Assembly: GCA_937906165.1 (NCBI GenBank)
Contig: CALCYA010000109.1
Coordinates: 1 to 64,000 of the forward strand
Reading direction: 5' to 3'
Origin: an uncultured Bacteroidales bacterium
GTDB lineage: Bacteria; Bacteroidota; Bacteroidia; Bacteroidales; Bacteroidaceae
Length of the DNA stretch: 64,000 nucleotides
Shown: positions 53,212-63,536 of the stretch, piece by piece
Layout: every line of letters starts with the position of its first letter
How positions within the stretch are numbered: position 1 is the stretch's first letter
Translations under genes and position numbers: made by a program
Notes under the pieces: model-generated
The model's database searches: none
The model's input: only the letters and a program-made list of their open reading frames with translations
Told to the model about the DNA's origin: nothing

Positions 53212-53742
53212 ATGCATCTACTTGACACCTTCAAGCACTGCCCCAAATGCGGCAGCAACACTTTCGCAGAGAACGATTTCAAATCGAAACGATGCGGCAA
53301 CTGCGGCTTCGTATATTATCTCAATCCGTCAGCGGCAAATGTAGCCGTAATAACTGACGGGAAAGGGAATATTCTTGTTGCCACACGCTCAAAGGAGCCG
53401 GCAAAAGGGACGCTGGACCTGCCGGGAGGCTTCTGTGATTGCCACGAGAGTGCCGAAGAGGGCGTTATCAGGGAGGTACTTGAGGAGACCGGCTTGAAAG
53501 TGACAGCCACCAGATATCTGTTCAGCATACCCAACATATACAGCTACTCAGGAATGGAGATACACACCATGGACCTCTTTTTCGAGTGCAGGACAGCAGA
53601 CAAAGCCACCCTTCGCGCTGCTGATGACGTACAGGAGCTGCAATGGATGGCGATAGAGACGCTCGACAGCAACCTGTTTGGCCTGCGTTCGATAAGGGAG
53701 GGAGTCGAGAGACTGAAAAGCATTCAGGACCACAGAAAATAA
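53212..53742 (+). CDS. Nudix hydrolase with N-terminal zinc ribbon
   Basis: A 176-aa cytoplasmic enzyme. C10-x2-C13 and C28-x2-C31 form a zinc ribbon like that of NudC/NADH pyrophosphatases. The Nudix box spans G73 to about L95 (GFCDCHESAEEGVI then REVLEETGL), with all metal-binding glutamates in place. It cleaves nucleoside diphosphate derivatives; the zinc ribbon hints at NAD(H) or ADP-ribose-type substrates, but the NudC SQPWPFPxS signature is not seen. It is followed at 22 nt by a large TPR gene and then a barrel gene. Confidence 0.9.
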   Translation: MHLLDTFKHCPKCGSNTFAENDFKSKRCGNCGFVYYLNPSAANVAVITDGKGNILVATRSKEPAKGTLDLPGGFCDCHESAEEGVIREVLEETGLKVTATRYLFSIPNIYSYSGMEIHTMDLFFECRTADKATLRAADDVQELQWMAIETLDSNLFGLRSIREGVERLKSIQDHRK

Positions 53743-53764
53743 AAACAAAAACTTTATACATAAA

Positions 53765-56758
53765 ATGAAGAGAAGATTAGTTCTATTAGCATTTGCTTCG
53801 TTAGGCCTTGCAGCCACTGCACAGACAGCCGCAGAGGTCGGTTACGGCAAGAAAGCCATCGCAGAATGCCAGCGGCTACACTCCGACGGTGAGTACAAGA
53901 GCGCGCTGATACTCATTGAAAAAATCGATCCACGCGGACTTGACGAGAGGACAAGACAGGAATATGACCTGCAGAGAGCACTCACTACATTCGAGAACGA
54001 CCATCATAAGGGCAAAGCACTGATGATGCAGTACCTGGCTGAATACCCCAACAGTTCACAAAAGGAGCTGTTGAACGCATATATCGCACAGTCGCATTAT
54101 TTTGACGGAGATTTCGAGGGAGCCTGCGCTCTGTTTGCCGACTGCGACTTCAACCGTCTTGCAAAAGACGAACGACAGAGAGCGTCATTATACTATGCGC
54201 TCTCACTGCTTGAGACCGGCAACGAGAGCAACGCCGTGGATATGTTGCAGCGGCTCAAAGTCGAGAGCAAGCGCTATGCGACAGATGCAACCTTTCACCT
54301 TGCAGTAATTGACTACGGGCACAACAGGTTGAACGAGGCTCATTCAGGATTCAAAAGCATACAGATGAGCGACAGCTACTACCTTGACATACCATACTAC
54401 CTTGCGGCCATTGAATTGAAACGTGGCAACGACGAGGCAGCACGCGGCATCGCCGAGAGATTCATTGCCGACCACGGCGACAAACCCCAGGGAGTGAAGA
54501 TGCACCAGATTCTCGGCGCAGTAGAGTTCAACGAAGGTAACTACAGCAAGGCCATCAAGGCACTTGATCTGTACACGGGCAACACTTCCAGACCACAGCG
54601 CATAGCAATGTACCAACTTGCATTGAGCCTTTACAACAATGGCGAGTTTGACAGGGCAAAGGAGCTGTTGGACAACTGTACCACCCTTGATGACGAGATC
54701 TCACAGAATGCATTGCTGCACAAAGGCATGATTGCGCTGGAGCAGAACGATGCCAACGGAGCACGACTGGCCTTTGAACTTGCATCACAGATGACACACA
54801 GCGACAAGGTAAGGGAAGAAGCGCTTTACAACTATGCGATGTGTCTTCACAAAGCCAACCACTCGGCATTCGGCGAAGGAGTAAGGACTTTCGAAAAATT
54901 CCTGAACGAGTATCCGAACTCAAAGCATGCATCTACAATAGGCGAACAGCTTGTAGACGTTTACATGAATACCAAGAGCTATAACGTAGCCCTCGAGTCA
55001 ATCAACAAGATAAACAACCCGTCGGCAAAGATACTCAAGGCAAAGCAGAACATCCTTTACCGCCTTGGCGTACAGGAGTTCATAAACGGCAACAACAGGA
55101 TGGCCATCGACTATATGAACCGTTCTCTGGAACTTGCCAAATACGACAAGGAGATACATGCCGACGCCCTTTTCTGGAAAGGCGAGGCACTTTACAAGGT
55201 TGGAGAGATTGCCAGTGCCGACAAACAGTACCGCCAGTCAGCGGCATTGGGAGGAAGCAACCGCAACAAAGCAATCTACGGAATTGCATACGTGCTTTTC
55301 CAGAACAAGGACTACAGCAATGCCCGTACAGAATTCGAGCGCTTTGTAAGGAATTCAAAGGGTGAAGACAGCAACATCATAGCCGACGCATACAGCCGAA
55401 TAGGCGACTGCTACTACTACCAGCGACAGTTCAACACCGCAAAGCAGTATTATGACAAGGCGACAAGCATTGACAGCAAGAATGCCGACTACTCATTGTT
55501 CCGCTCTGCCATAACACTGGGAATGTCAAAGGACTACGAGGGTAAAGCACAGGCATTGAGAGAACTCATAGCGGAATACCCCAACAGCACATATTCCGAG
55601 CAGGCATACTACGAACTGGGACGAACATACATTGAACAGGGCAAACAGAAAGAGGGAATCGCAATGTACGACAAGCTTGTGCAACGTTTTCCACAGAGCC
55701 AGCTTGCACGCCGTGCGGCTACCGAAAAGGCCATGGTATACAACAGCAGAGGCGACAACAACAATGCCATCAAGGCGTACAAGAATATCATAGAGCAGTA
55801 CCCGCACAGCGAGGAGGCCCAGATTGCATTGCAGGACCTCAAGAACATCTACATTGAAATGGGCAACGTGAGTGAGTATGCCGACTATGTCTCAAGCACA
55901 AGCGGGCTTCAGAAGATAAACAGCAACGAGCTCGACACCTTGGCATATACCGTTGCAGAGAGATTCTACAGCAAGAGAGACTTGGCAAAGGCCGAGGCAA
56001 AATTCCAGGACTATCTCAACGAGTTCCCACAAGGTGCATTCAGGTTAAACAGCCACTATTATCTTGGCCTCATACAGCACAACAACAAAGAGTATGATGC
56101 GGCGCTCAAGAACCTCAAGGCCGTTACCGGATACCCCAACAACAAGTTCAATGAAGAGGCTCTTGTGCTAACAGGTGAGATACTCTACGGCAAGAAGGAG
56201 TTCGCAAGTTCAATTGCGGCATTCAAGGAGGTTCTTGCCACAACCATCCAGGACGAGCGCCGTACAGCAGCCCACATGAACATCATGCGTGCCGCACGCC
56301 AGATAAAGGACCACGACGAGACCATCGGCAGCGCCAGCCAGCTAATCGGCAAGAACGGCATTGAGCCCGAGTGGGAGCGTGAAGCAATGTTCAGCCGTGC
56401 AAAGGCACATATTGCACTCGGTGACATTGACAGCGCCATGGACGACCTTGAACCGCTGGCCGAGGACACCCGCACAAAAGAGGGCGCCGAGAGCAAGTAC
56501 CTGCTTTCAGAGCTCATGTTCAATGACGGACAGCTTGAAGAGTGCGAGGAGGAGATCATGGAATACATTGAGACAAGCACACCTCACACCTATTGGCTTG
56601 CACGCAGTTTCGTGCTCTTGTCGGACGTATACATAACCCAAGGCAAGAACATGGAGGCGAGACAGTACCTCATATCACTGCAGAACAATTACAACGAAGA
56701 TGACGACATCGCAGGTATGATTGAAGAGCGCCTGTCAAAATTGGATAAAACAAACTAA
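53765..56758 (+). CDS. Exported large TPR-repeat protein
   Basis: A 997-aa protein with a signal peptide (MKRRLVLLAFASLGLAATAQT). Nearly all of it is helical repeats: many 34-residue TPR or Sel1/YbgF-like units (LAEYPNSSQKELLNAYIAQSHYFDGDFEGA; FRNEYPNSKH-type; ELIAEYPNSTYSEQAYYELGRTYIEQG; YPHSEEAQIALQDL). The repeated EYPNS and YPxS turns are typical of periplasmic BamD/YbgF-type TPRs. It is probably periplasmic or inner-leaflet and works with the outer-membrane barrel encoded 11 nt downstream. Partner and cargo are unknown. Confidence 0.9.
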   Translation: MKRRLVLLAFASLGLAATAQTAAEVGYGKKAIAECQRLHSDGEYKSALILIEKIDPRGLDERTRQEYDLQRALTTFENDHHKGKALMMQYLAEYPNSSQKELLNAYIAQSHYFDGDFEGACALFADCDFNRLAKDERQRASLYYALSLLETGNESNAVDMLQRLKVESKRYATDATFHLAVIDYGHNRLNEAHSGFKSIQMSDSYYLDIPYYLAAIELKRGNDEAARGIAERFIADHGDKPQGVKMHQILGAVEFNEGNYSKAIKALDLYTGNTSRPQRIAMYQLALSLYNNGEFDRAKELLDNCTTLDDEISQNALLHKGMIALEQNDANGARLAFELASQMTHSDKVREEALYNYAMCLHKANHSAFGEGVRTFEKFLNEYPNSKHASTIGEQLVDVYMNTKSYNVALESINKINNPSAKILKAKQNILYRLGVQEFINGNNRMAIDYMNRSLELAKYDKEIHADALFWKGEALYKVGEIASADKQYRQSAALGGSNRNKAIYGIAYVLFQNKDYSNARTEFERFVRNSKGEDSNIIADAYSRIGDCYYYQRQFNTAKQYYDKATSIDSKNADYSLFRSAITLGMSKDYEGKAQALRELIAEYPNSTYSEQAYYELGRTYIEQGKQKEGIAMYDKLVQRFPQSQLARRAATEKAMVYNSRGDNNNAIKAYKNIIEQYPHSEEAQIALQDLKNIYIEMGNVSEYADYVSSTSGLQKINSNELDTLAYTVAERFYSKRDLAKAEAKFQDYLNEFPQGAFRLNSHYYLGLIQHNNKEYDAALKNLKAVTGYPNNKFNEEALVLTGEILYGKKEFASSIAAFKEVLATTIQDERRTAAHMNIMRAARQIKDHDETIGSASQLIGKNGIEPEWEREAMFSRAKAHIALGDIDSAMDDLEPLAEDTRTKEGAESKYLLSELMFNDGQLEECEEEIMEYIETSTPHTYWLARSFVLLSDVYITQGKNMEARQYLISLQNNYNEDDDIAGMIEERLSKLDKTN

Positions 56759-56769
56759 CGAGCGATAAT

Positions 56770-58428
56770 ATGAAAAAGAATATATTGGCAATTGCCGCTA
56801 TAATGCTGTCGTGTACACTCTTTGCACAGACCGACAGTCTCAGGGCCGTTGTAAACGTAAACAACGAGTACAACCCTGTACAGATAAAAGTAAACAAGAA
56901 GAATTTTACGCCAAACATAAGCAACAGCAGCAAAACAAGCGCCCCCAAATATGAGTTCACTACAGAGGCAATGCCATACAAAGGCTTTGTCAGCGAAAGG
57001 AACACCGACGAGTTGCTTCCCGGTCAGGAGACTCCTTACAACGGATATGTACGTCTGGGTTACGGCATTACGAACGAAGTCGACCTCAAGGCAAGCTACA
57101 ATCTCGATGTCACCGACAGGGACAACTTCAAGATGGCCGCCTCAATGGACGGTTTCAAAAAAGAGCTTGACGGGCTCTACAACAAATGGGATTCAAGGAT
57201 GTACAACAGCGCTGTCGACATTGACTACACCCACACATTCAACAACCTTTGGCTGGGAGTTGCAGGAGACTTCAACAACCGCGTATTCAACTACCAGAAT
57301 GCCGGATTCGGCCAATATGTCACAGACAAACAGAACAGCATGGACTACGGTTTCCGCGTAAACGGAGGCTCTACGGCCACCGAAGGCTTCGGTTACAGTT
57401 TCAACACCGCATTCAACCACAACAACCGTAAGTACTCCACCGGAATTGAAGAGGGCATCTACGAGAACAGCATTAATGCCGGAGGCAGTGCCTGGTACGA
57501 CATTGACAACAGTGAGTTACGCAGGGTCGGCATTCTGATAAACGCGGACATGTTCCTTTACAACAAGGAGTTGCGCAAGAGCACATTCGGCTATGACAAC
57601 TACTGCTCGGTTGACATTGACCCGTATCTGGACTTCAACCTTGGCGGTTGGGCTCTCCGTCTGGGCACAAGGATGAACCTTATAACAGCCAACGGTGCAG
57701 CATTTGCAATCGCCCCCGACATCAAACTGAGGAAATCTTTCGCAAACAATGTGAGTTTCTTTGCAAAGGCTACAGGCGGACGCACTGACAACAACTTCTC
57801 AAAGCTGGAGAGCATCACACCTTATTGGGGATTCGACAAAGAGGTGAGCAAACAACTCAAGCCCACATACACTGTGCTTGACGCAGCCGTAGGTTCAACA
57901 ATAACATTCGAGCCACTTTCAATTGACCTTGCCGTAGGATATGTATATACAAAGGACGATCTCCTGCAGCAGGTAGAGTATCTTGAGACATACTCACAAC
58001 ACGCATTCGTATACTCGAATTTTGTACAGAAGAACACGCATGACGCTTATATTTCGGCCCGCGTGGGATATGACTATGGCGGATGGCTCAAGGTATCGGG
58101 CGATGCACGCTACGACTATTGGGAGTGTGACAACCATGACCTTTTGGTACTGAAACCGGAGATTACCCTCAACCTCAACGCCGAGGTAAAGCCATTGAGA
58201 GGACTTACAGTGAACGCCGGATACAACTTCACACGCTTTACCGACGGAGAGGAGGGCACAAGACTTGTCAACAAGAATGACCTCAACCTAAGGGTATCAT
58301 ACAACATCACACCATGGTTGGGCGCATATCTCCAGGGCAACAATCTGCTCGACAAGAAGTATTATGAATATGCAGGCTACCTCACCCGCGGTGTACACGG
58401 CGTGATAGGCCTGACTGCGAATTTCTGA
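56770..58428 (+). CDS. Outer-membrane beta-barrel, TonB-receptor-like but without plug
   Basis: A 552-aa protein with signal peptide (to LFAQ, about res. 20). After a short linker with NKKNFTPNISNSSK, the sequence is alternating amphipathic strands with aromatic belts (GYVRLGYGITNEVDLKASYNL; GFRVNGGSTATEGFGYSF), ending in LTRGVHGVIGLTANF with a terminal Phe. Final segments LGAYLQGNNLLDKKYYEYAGY resemble the end of TonB-dependent receptors, but there is no carboxypeptidase-like or plug domain, and length is short. It completes the Nudix-TPR-barrel operon and may form an outer-membrane complex with the TPR protein. Confidence 0.85.
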   Translation: MKKNILAIAAIMLSCTLFAQTDSLRAVVNVNNEYNPVQIKVNKKNFTPNISNSSKTSAPKYEFTTEAMPYKGFVSERNTDELLPGQETPYNGYVRLGYGITNEVDLKASYNLDVTDRDNFKMAASMDGFKKELDGLYNKWDSRMYNSAVDIDYTHTFNNLWLGVAGDFNNRVFNYQNAGFGQYVTDKQNSMDYGFRVNGGSTATEGFGYSFNTAFNHNNRKYSTGIEEGIYENSINAGGSAWYDIDNSELRRVGILINADMFLYNKELRKSTFGYDNYCSVDIDPYLDFNLGGWALRLGTRMNLITANGAAFAIAPDIKLRKSFANNVSFFAKATGGRTDNNFSKLESITPYWGFDKEVSKQLKPTYTVLDAAVGSTITFEPLSIDLAVGYVYTKDDLLQQVEYLETYSQHAFVYSNFVQKNTHDAYISARVGYDYGGWLKVSGDARYDYWECDNHDLLVLKPEITLNLNAEVKPLRGLTVNAGYNFTRFTDGEEGTRLVNKNDLNLRVSYNITPWLGAYLQGNNLLDKKYYEYAGYLTRGVHGVIGLTANF

Positions 58429-58450
58429 TACAGCCACCGACTGACATGAC

Positions 58451-58480
58451 AAAGGATCTTGCAGAAATGCAGGGTCCTTT
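58451..58480 (+). terminator. Terminator of the TPR-barrel operon
   Basis: AAAGGATCTTGC and GCAGGGTCCTTT pair over 12 positions with two G-T pairs and a 6-nt loop, 22 nt after the stop codon. The 309-nt gap 58429-58737 otherwise holds an A-rich tract and the topA promoter. Confidence 0.75.
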
Positions 58481-58667
58481 GTTCATTGAGAGCAGCATCA
58501 CGAGAACCATGCAGAAGCAACAGAACTGCACATATGAGCACAGACGGCACCCCTGAAAACGGAAAAAAATTCTCCTATTTAAAATAATATATTATTTTAG
58601 GGAAAAACAGCCGGAATCTCTTTAGTTTTTTTTCATTTTTTTGGTGCGTTTATACAAGAAACTTTTC

Positions 58668-58675
58668 TACTTTTG
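58668..58675 (+). promoter_or_regulatory. -7 element of topA
   Basis: TACTTTTG fits TAnnTTTG; TTTG at 58640-58643 is a possible -33 with a 24-nt spacer. Leader about 55 nt. Confidence 0.55.
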
Positions 58676-58737
58676 CGCCACAATTGAGATGTTGGGGCTC
58701 TCCGCATCTTGGAAAACAAAGAAAACAGAAGATCGAT

Positions 58738-61071
58738 ATGCAGAAGAATTTAGTTATTGTCGAGTCACCGGCAAAAGCAAAGACCATTGAAAAATTCCTT
58801 GGAAAGGATTACAAGGTAATGTCAAGTTACGGACATATCTGTGACCTCAAGAAAAAGGAGTTCAGCATAAATACAAGCACCTTTGAACCTGAATATGAGA
58901 TTCCAGCCGAGAAGGAGAAACTTGTAAGCAGCCTCAGGAGTGAAGTCAAGAAGGCCGACACCGTATGGCTGGCATCCGATGAGGACCGCGAGGGAGAAGC
59001 CATCAGCTGGCATCTTTACACAGTACTCGGGCTGAAACCGGAGAACACAAAGCGTATCGTATTCCACGAGATTACAAAGAACGCCATTCTGAATGCTATC
59101 GAAAACCCACGCGAGATAGACACCAACCTTGTATACGCACAGCAGGCACGCCGCGTACTCGACCGCATCGTTGGTTTCAAGCTGTCACCGGTACTCTGGC
59201 GCAAGGTAAAGCCCGCCCTCTCGGCCGGCCGTGTACAGAGCGTGACAGTACGCCTCATCGTAGAGCGTGAACGCGAGATAAACAAGTTTACGACAGAAAG
59301 CGGCTACCGCATTACTGCACAGTTCATACTGCCTTCGGAAGATGGCGAGAAGAAACTGCTCAGCACCGAACTCTCAAAGCGCTTCAAGACAAGGGATGAG
59401 GCCGAGAAGTTCCTTGAGTCGTGCAAGGATGCACAGTTTGTCATTGATGACGTTACCACAAAGCCCTTGAAGAAGAGCCCTGCGGCACCTTTCACCACAT
59501 CTACACTGCAGCAGGAAGCCGCACGCAAGTTGGGTTTCACCGTGTCACAGACAATGATGGTTGCACAGAGGCTCTATGAATCGGGATATATCACATACAT
59601 GCGTACCGACTCGGTAAACCTCTCTTCATTGTGTATTGGCTCATGTAAAGGTGTAGTAACAGAAATGTATGGCGAGAAGTACCTCAAGAGCCGCAACTAC
59701 TCAACAAATTCAAAGGGAGCACAGGAGGCTCACGAGGCCATCCGCCCCACATACATGACAAACACGACAATCGAGGGAACCATCCCCGAGAAGAGACTGT
59801 ATGAGCTCATCTGGAAACGCACCATCGCTTCACAGATGGCCGACGCCCAGGTTGAGAAGACAACAGTGAACATTGCCATCAGCGGACACAGCGAATCATT
59901 CATCGCCACAGGCGAAGTAACAGTGTTCGACGGTTTCCTTCAGGTTTATCGTGAAAGCAGCGACGACGAGGTTGTCGGCGACTCAGCAGCAATCCCTGCA
60001 GTACACAAGGGCGACCGGCTCACAGCCAAGGAGATTGTAGCGACAGAGCGCTTCACACAGCACCCCCCACGTTATACCGAGGCAAGCCTTGTGCGCAAGC
60101 TTGAGGAACTTGGTATCGGTCGTCCTTCGACATACGCGCCTACAATCAGCACCATACAGCAGAGAAGCTATGTGGAGAAAGGCAACAAGGCCGGTACACA
60201 GCGCAAATATGACATCATCACCCTAAAGAACGGCAAGATAACAGCCAAAGAGGGCAAGGAGACCGTTGGTGCAGAGAAGGCAAAGCTTATACCTACAGAC
60301 ATCGGCATTGTAGTGAATGACTTCCTGTTGGAGTTCTTCCCCGAGATCATGGACTACAACTTTACCGCAAATGTAGAGAAGCAGTTCGATGAGATTGCCG
60401 ACGGCAAGAGACATTGGGCCGACCATATTTCGGAGTTCTACAAGGACTTCGAGCCCAAGATTGAAGAGATTATCCAGACAAAGAACGAGCATAAGGTAGG
60501 CGAGCGTGTCCTGGGCAATGACCCAAAGAGCGGCAAACCCGTATCGGTAAAGATCGGACGCTTCGGTCCCATCGTCCAGATAGGCTCTGCAAGCGACGAG
60601 GAGAAACCGCGTTTCGCACAGATGAAGCCCGGACAGACCCTTGAGACAATAACCCTTGAGGAGGCTTTGGAGCTGTTCAGCCTGCCACGCACACTGGGCG
60701 AATACGAGGGCAACACCGTGACAATAGGTGCAGGACGTTTCGGCCCTTATATCAAGCACGGCAGTGCATACGTTACGCTCCCAAAGACTTACGACCCCAT
60801 GACCGTCACCTTTGAAGAGGCAACAGCACTCATCGAGGAGAAGCAGAAGGCCGAGGCGCAGCGCGTGATACAGAAGTTTGACGAAGAGCCTGAATTACAG
60901 GTACTCAACGGACGTTTCGGCCCCTACATCGCCTACAAGGGCAGCAACTACAAGCTCCCCAAGACAGTGACTCCGGCCGAGCTTACTCTTGCCGAGTGTC
61001 TGGACATCGTAAGCAAGCAGCAGGAGGGCGGTAAGGCTCCTGCAAAGAGGAAATACACAAAAAAGAAATAA
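58738..61071 (+). CDS. topA: DNA topoisomerase I
   Basis: A 777-aa type IA topoisomerase that relaxes negative supercoils. The start at 58738 (MQKNLVIVESPAKAKTIEKFLG) matches the family; an in-frame start 18 codons upstream is rejected. The TOPRIM motif is WLASDEDREGEAISWHL; the catalytic tyrosine is Y287 in YITYMRTDS. The C-terminus has no four-cysteine zinc fingers; instead there are three GRFGP-type repeats (KIGRFGPIVQIG, GAGRFGPYIKHG, NGRFGPYIAYKG) and a Lys-rich tail, the form common in Bacteroidetes. aroK follows after 6 nt. Confidence 0.97.
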   Translation: MQKNLVIVESPAKAKTIEKFLGKDYKVMSSYGHICDLKKKEFSINTSTFEPEYEIPAEKEKLVSSLRSEVKKADTVWLASDEDREGEAISWHLYTVLGLKPENTKRIVFHEITKNAILNAIENPREIDTNLVYAQQARRVLDRIVGFKLSPVLWRKVKPALSAGRVQSVTVRLIVEREREINKFTTESGYRITAQFILPSEDGEKKLLSTELSKRFKTRDEAEKFLESCKDAQFVIDDVTTKPLKKSPAAPFTTSTLQQEAARKLGFTVSQTMMVAQRLYESGYITYMRTDSVNLSSLCIGSCKGVVTEMYGEKYLKSRNYSTNSKGAQEAHEAIRPTYMTNTTIEGTIPEKRLYELIWKRTIASQMADAQVEKTTVNIAISGHSESFIATGEVTVFDGFLQVYRESSDDEVVGDSAAIPAVHKGDRLTAKEIVATERFTQHPPRYTEASLVRKLEELGIGRPSTYAPTISTIQQRSYVEKGNKAGTQRKYDIITLKNGKITAKEGKETVGAEKAKLIPTDIGIVVNDFLLEFFPEIMDYNFTANVEKQFDEIADGKRHWADHISEFYKDFEPKIEEIIQTKNEHKVGERVLGNDPKSGKPVSVKIGRFGPIVQIGSASDEEKPRFAQMKPGQTLETITLEEALELFSLPRTLGEYEGNTVTIGAGRFGPYIKHGSAYVTLPKTYDPMTVTFEEATALIEEKQKAEAQRVIQKFDEEPELQVLNGRFGPYIAYKGSNYKLPKTVTPAELTLAECLDIVSKQQEGGKAPAKRKYTKKK

Positions 61072-61077
61072 AACGGA

Positions 61078-61644
61078 ATGACAAGAATCTTCCTCATAGG
61101 ATACATGGGAGCAGGCAAGACCACGCTGGGCCGTGCCCTTGCAGCCGCGCTCGGTATAGAGTTCATCGACCTGGACTGTTACATCGAGGAGCGCTTCCGC
61201 AAGACGATATCCCAGATTTTTGCCGAGAAGGGAGAAGAGGAGTTCCGCGACATCGAAAGACGCATGCTCCACGAGGTGGGAGAGTTCGAGGATGTAATCA
61301 TCTCCACCGGAGGAGGAACACCCTGTTTCTTCGACAATGTAGAGTACATGAACGCCCAAGGCACCACCGTGTTCCTTGACGTGCCGGTAGAGAGGCTTTT
61401 CATCAGATTGAGCATCGCCCGTCACAAGCGTCCGCTGATAAGAGAGAAGAACGATGAGGAGCTGCGTGCTTTCATTGTAGAACAGCTCGGCAAAAGGATG
61501 CCGCACTACAGCAAGGCACAGCACACCTTCATAGCAGACAAACTTGAAGACAAGACACAGATAGATTCGTCGGTCGAGGCATTCTGCCGACAGTTCAATA
61601 TTCAAGACATTAGTACTAACCGCTATCAAACACCACTAAAATGA
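61078..61644 (+). CDS. aroK: Shikimate kinase
   Basis: A 188-aa P-loop kinase phosphorylating shikimate. Walker A is GYMGAGKTT (res. 8-16), the shikimate-binding FIDLDCYIEERFRKTISQIFAEKGEEEFRDIERR follows, then STGGGTPC, and the lid RHKRPLI. It starts 6 nt after topA and overlaps speA by ATGA, so all three are translated from one message. Confidence 0.96.
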   Translation: MTRIFLIGYMGAGKTTLGRALAAALGIEFIDLDCYIEERFRKTISQIFAEKGEEEFRDIERRMLHEVGEFEDVIISTGGGTPCFFDNVEYMNAQGTTVFLDVPVERLFIRLSIARHKRPLIREKNDEELRAFIVEQLGKRMPHYSKAQHTFIADKLEDKTQIDSSVEAFCRQFNIQDISTNRYQTPLK

Positions 61645-63536
61645 GAAAATGGCGCATTGAAGATTCGGAGGAACTGTACAACATCAACGGATGGGGTGCT
61701 TCCTATTTTAGTATCAATGAGAAAGGCAATGTAGCTGTCACACCAAAGAAAGACAGCGTGCAGATTGACCTCAAGGAGCTCATGGACGAGCTTTCACTAC
61801 GCGACGTGGCGGCACCTGTGCTGTTGCGTTTCCCCGACATCCTTGACAACCGCATCGAGAAGATTGCAGGCTGTTTCAAGATTGCATCCGAGGAGTACAA
61901 CTACAAAGGCGAGAACTTCATAGTATACCCCATAAAGGTAAACCAGATGCGTCCCGTGGTAGAGGAGATCACAAGCCACGGAAAAAGATATAACATCGGA
62001 CTTGAGGCCGGTTCAAAGCCCGAGCTCCACGCCGTGATAGCGATGAACACCGACAGCGACTCGCTCATCATTTGCAACGGCTACAAGGACGACAGCTACA
62101 TTGAGCTTGCCCTCCTTGCCCAGAAGATGGGACGCCGCATATTCCTCGTTGTGGAGAAGCTCAACGAGCTCAAACGCATCGCAAAGATAGGCAAGCGCAT
62201 GGGTGTGCGTCCCAACATAGGCATACGCATCAAGCTTGCATCTGAAGGCAGCGGCAAGTGGGAAGAGAGCGGAGGTGACGCAAGCAAGTTCGGCCTCACA
62301 TCAAGCGAATTGCTCGAGGCGCTTGAGATACTCGAGAAATATGATATCAAGGAGTGCCTGCGCCTGATACACTTCCACATAGGTAGCCAGGTGACACGCA
62401 TCCGCCACATAAAGACAGCTCTGCGCGAGGCATCACAGTTCTATGTGCAGCTGCACAAATTAGGCTACAACATCGAGTTCACCGACATAGGAGGTGGCTT
62501 GGGCGTGGACTACGACGGCACCCGTTCGTCAAGCAGCGAGAGCAGTGTCAACTACTCAATCCAGGAGTACGTGAACGATGCTGTATATACAATGGTAGAT
62601 GCAGCAGACAAGAACGGCATCCCCCACCCCAACATCATCACTGAAAGCGGCCGCTCGGTATCGGCACATCACGCCATTCTTGTGTTCGAGGTCCTTGAGA
62701 CCGCAGCACTGCCGCAGATGGACGAGGATTGGGAGGTTGCTGCCAACGACCACGAGCTTGCCAAGGAGCTATACAAGATCTGGTGCGAGCTCGACCAGCG
62801 CACCATGCTCGAGGCACTGCACGATGCACAGCAGATACGCGAGGAGGCTCTTGAGCTCTTCAGCCACGGTATTGTAGACCTGAAGACCCGCGCACAGATC
62901 GAGAGCATGTTCTGGAGTGTCATCCGCGAGATTCTATCCATTGCAAAGAACATGAAACATATCCCCGACGACTTCCGGAAACTGCCGAAGCTCATCGCCG
63001 ACAAATACTTCTGTAATTTCTCGCTCTTCCAGAGCCTCCCTGACAGCTGGGGTATCGACCAGTTCTTCCCCATCATGCCGATACACCGTCTTGACGAGCG
63101 CCCCGACCGCAGCTGCACCATCCAGGACATGACCTGCGACAGCGACGGAAAGATTACAGACTTCATAAACTACAACAGCAAGGCCGACTCCCTCAAGGTG
63201 CACAAGATGAAGTCGAACGAACCTTATTACCTTGGTGTGTTCCTTGTAGGAGCCTATCAGGAGATCCTGGGCGACATGCACAACCTCTTCGGTGACACCA
63301 ATGCCGTGCACATCAGCGTTGATAAGGACGGCTACAACATCGACAAGATTATCGACGGTGAAACCATTGCAGACGTGCTTGACTATGTACAGTACGATGC
63401 ACGCAAGCTCGTGCGCACACTCGAGCGTTGGGTAACAAGTGCCGTCAAGGAGGGCAAGATAAGCCTTGAGGAGGGCAAGGAGTTCCTCTCGAACTACCGC
63501 TCGGGACTTTACGGATATACATACCTCGACTATTGA
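61641..63536 (+). CDS. speA: Biosynthetic arginine decarboxylase
   Basis: A 631-aa PLP-dependent fold III decarboxylase making agmatine for spermidine synthesis. The PLP lysine is K99 in VYPIKVNQMRPVVEE. Further signatures: GLEAGSKPELHAV, ICNGYKDDSYIELALLA, HFHIGSQVTRIRHIKTA, DIGGGLGVDYDGT and ITESGRSVSAHHAILVFEV. Length matches SpeA. It overlaps aroK by four bases and argB by one. Confidence 0.97.
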   Translation: MRKWRIEDSEELYNINGWGASYFSINEKGNVAVTPKKDSVQIDLKELMDELSLRDVAAPVLLRFPDILDNRIEKIAGCFKIASEEYNYKGENFIVYPIKVNQMRPVVEEITSHGKRYNIGLEAGSKPELHAVIAMNTDSDSLIICNGYKDDSYIELALLAQKMGRRIFLVVEKLNELKRIAKIGKRMGVRPNIGIRIKLASEGSGKWEESGGDASKFGLTSSELLEALEILEKYDIKECLRLIHFHIGSQVTRIRHIKTALREASQFYVQLHKLGYNIEFTDIGGGLGVDYDGTRSSSSESSVNYSIQEYVNDAVYTMVDAADKNGIPHPNIITESGRSVSAHHAILVFEVLETAALPQMDEDWEVAANDHELAKELYKIWCELDQRTMLEALHDAQQIREEALELFSHGIVDLKTRAQIESMFWSVIREILSIAKNMKHIPDDFRKLPKLIADKYFCNFSLFQSLPDSWGIDQFFPIMPIHRLDERPDRSCTIQDMTCDSDGKITDFINYNSKADSLKVHKMKSNEPYYLGVFLVGAYQEILGDMHNLFGDTNAVHISVDKDGYNIDKIIDGETIADVLDYVQYDARKLVRTLERWVTSAVKEGKISLEEGKEFLSNYRSGLYGYTYLDY

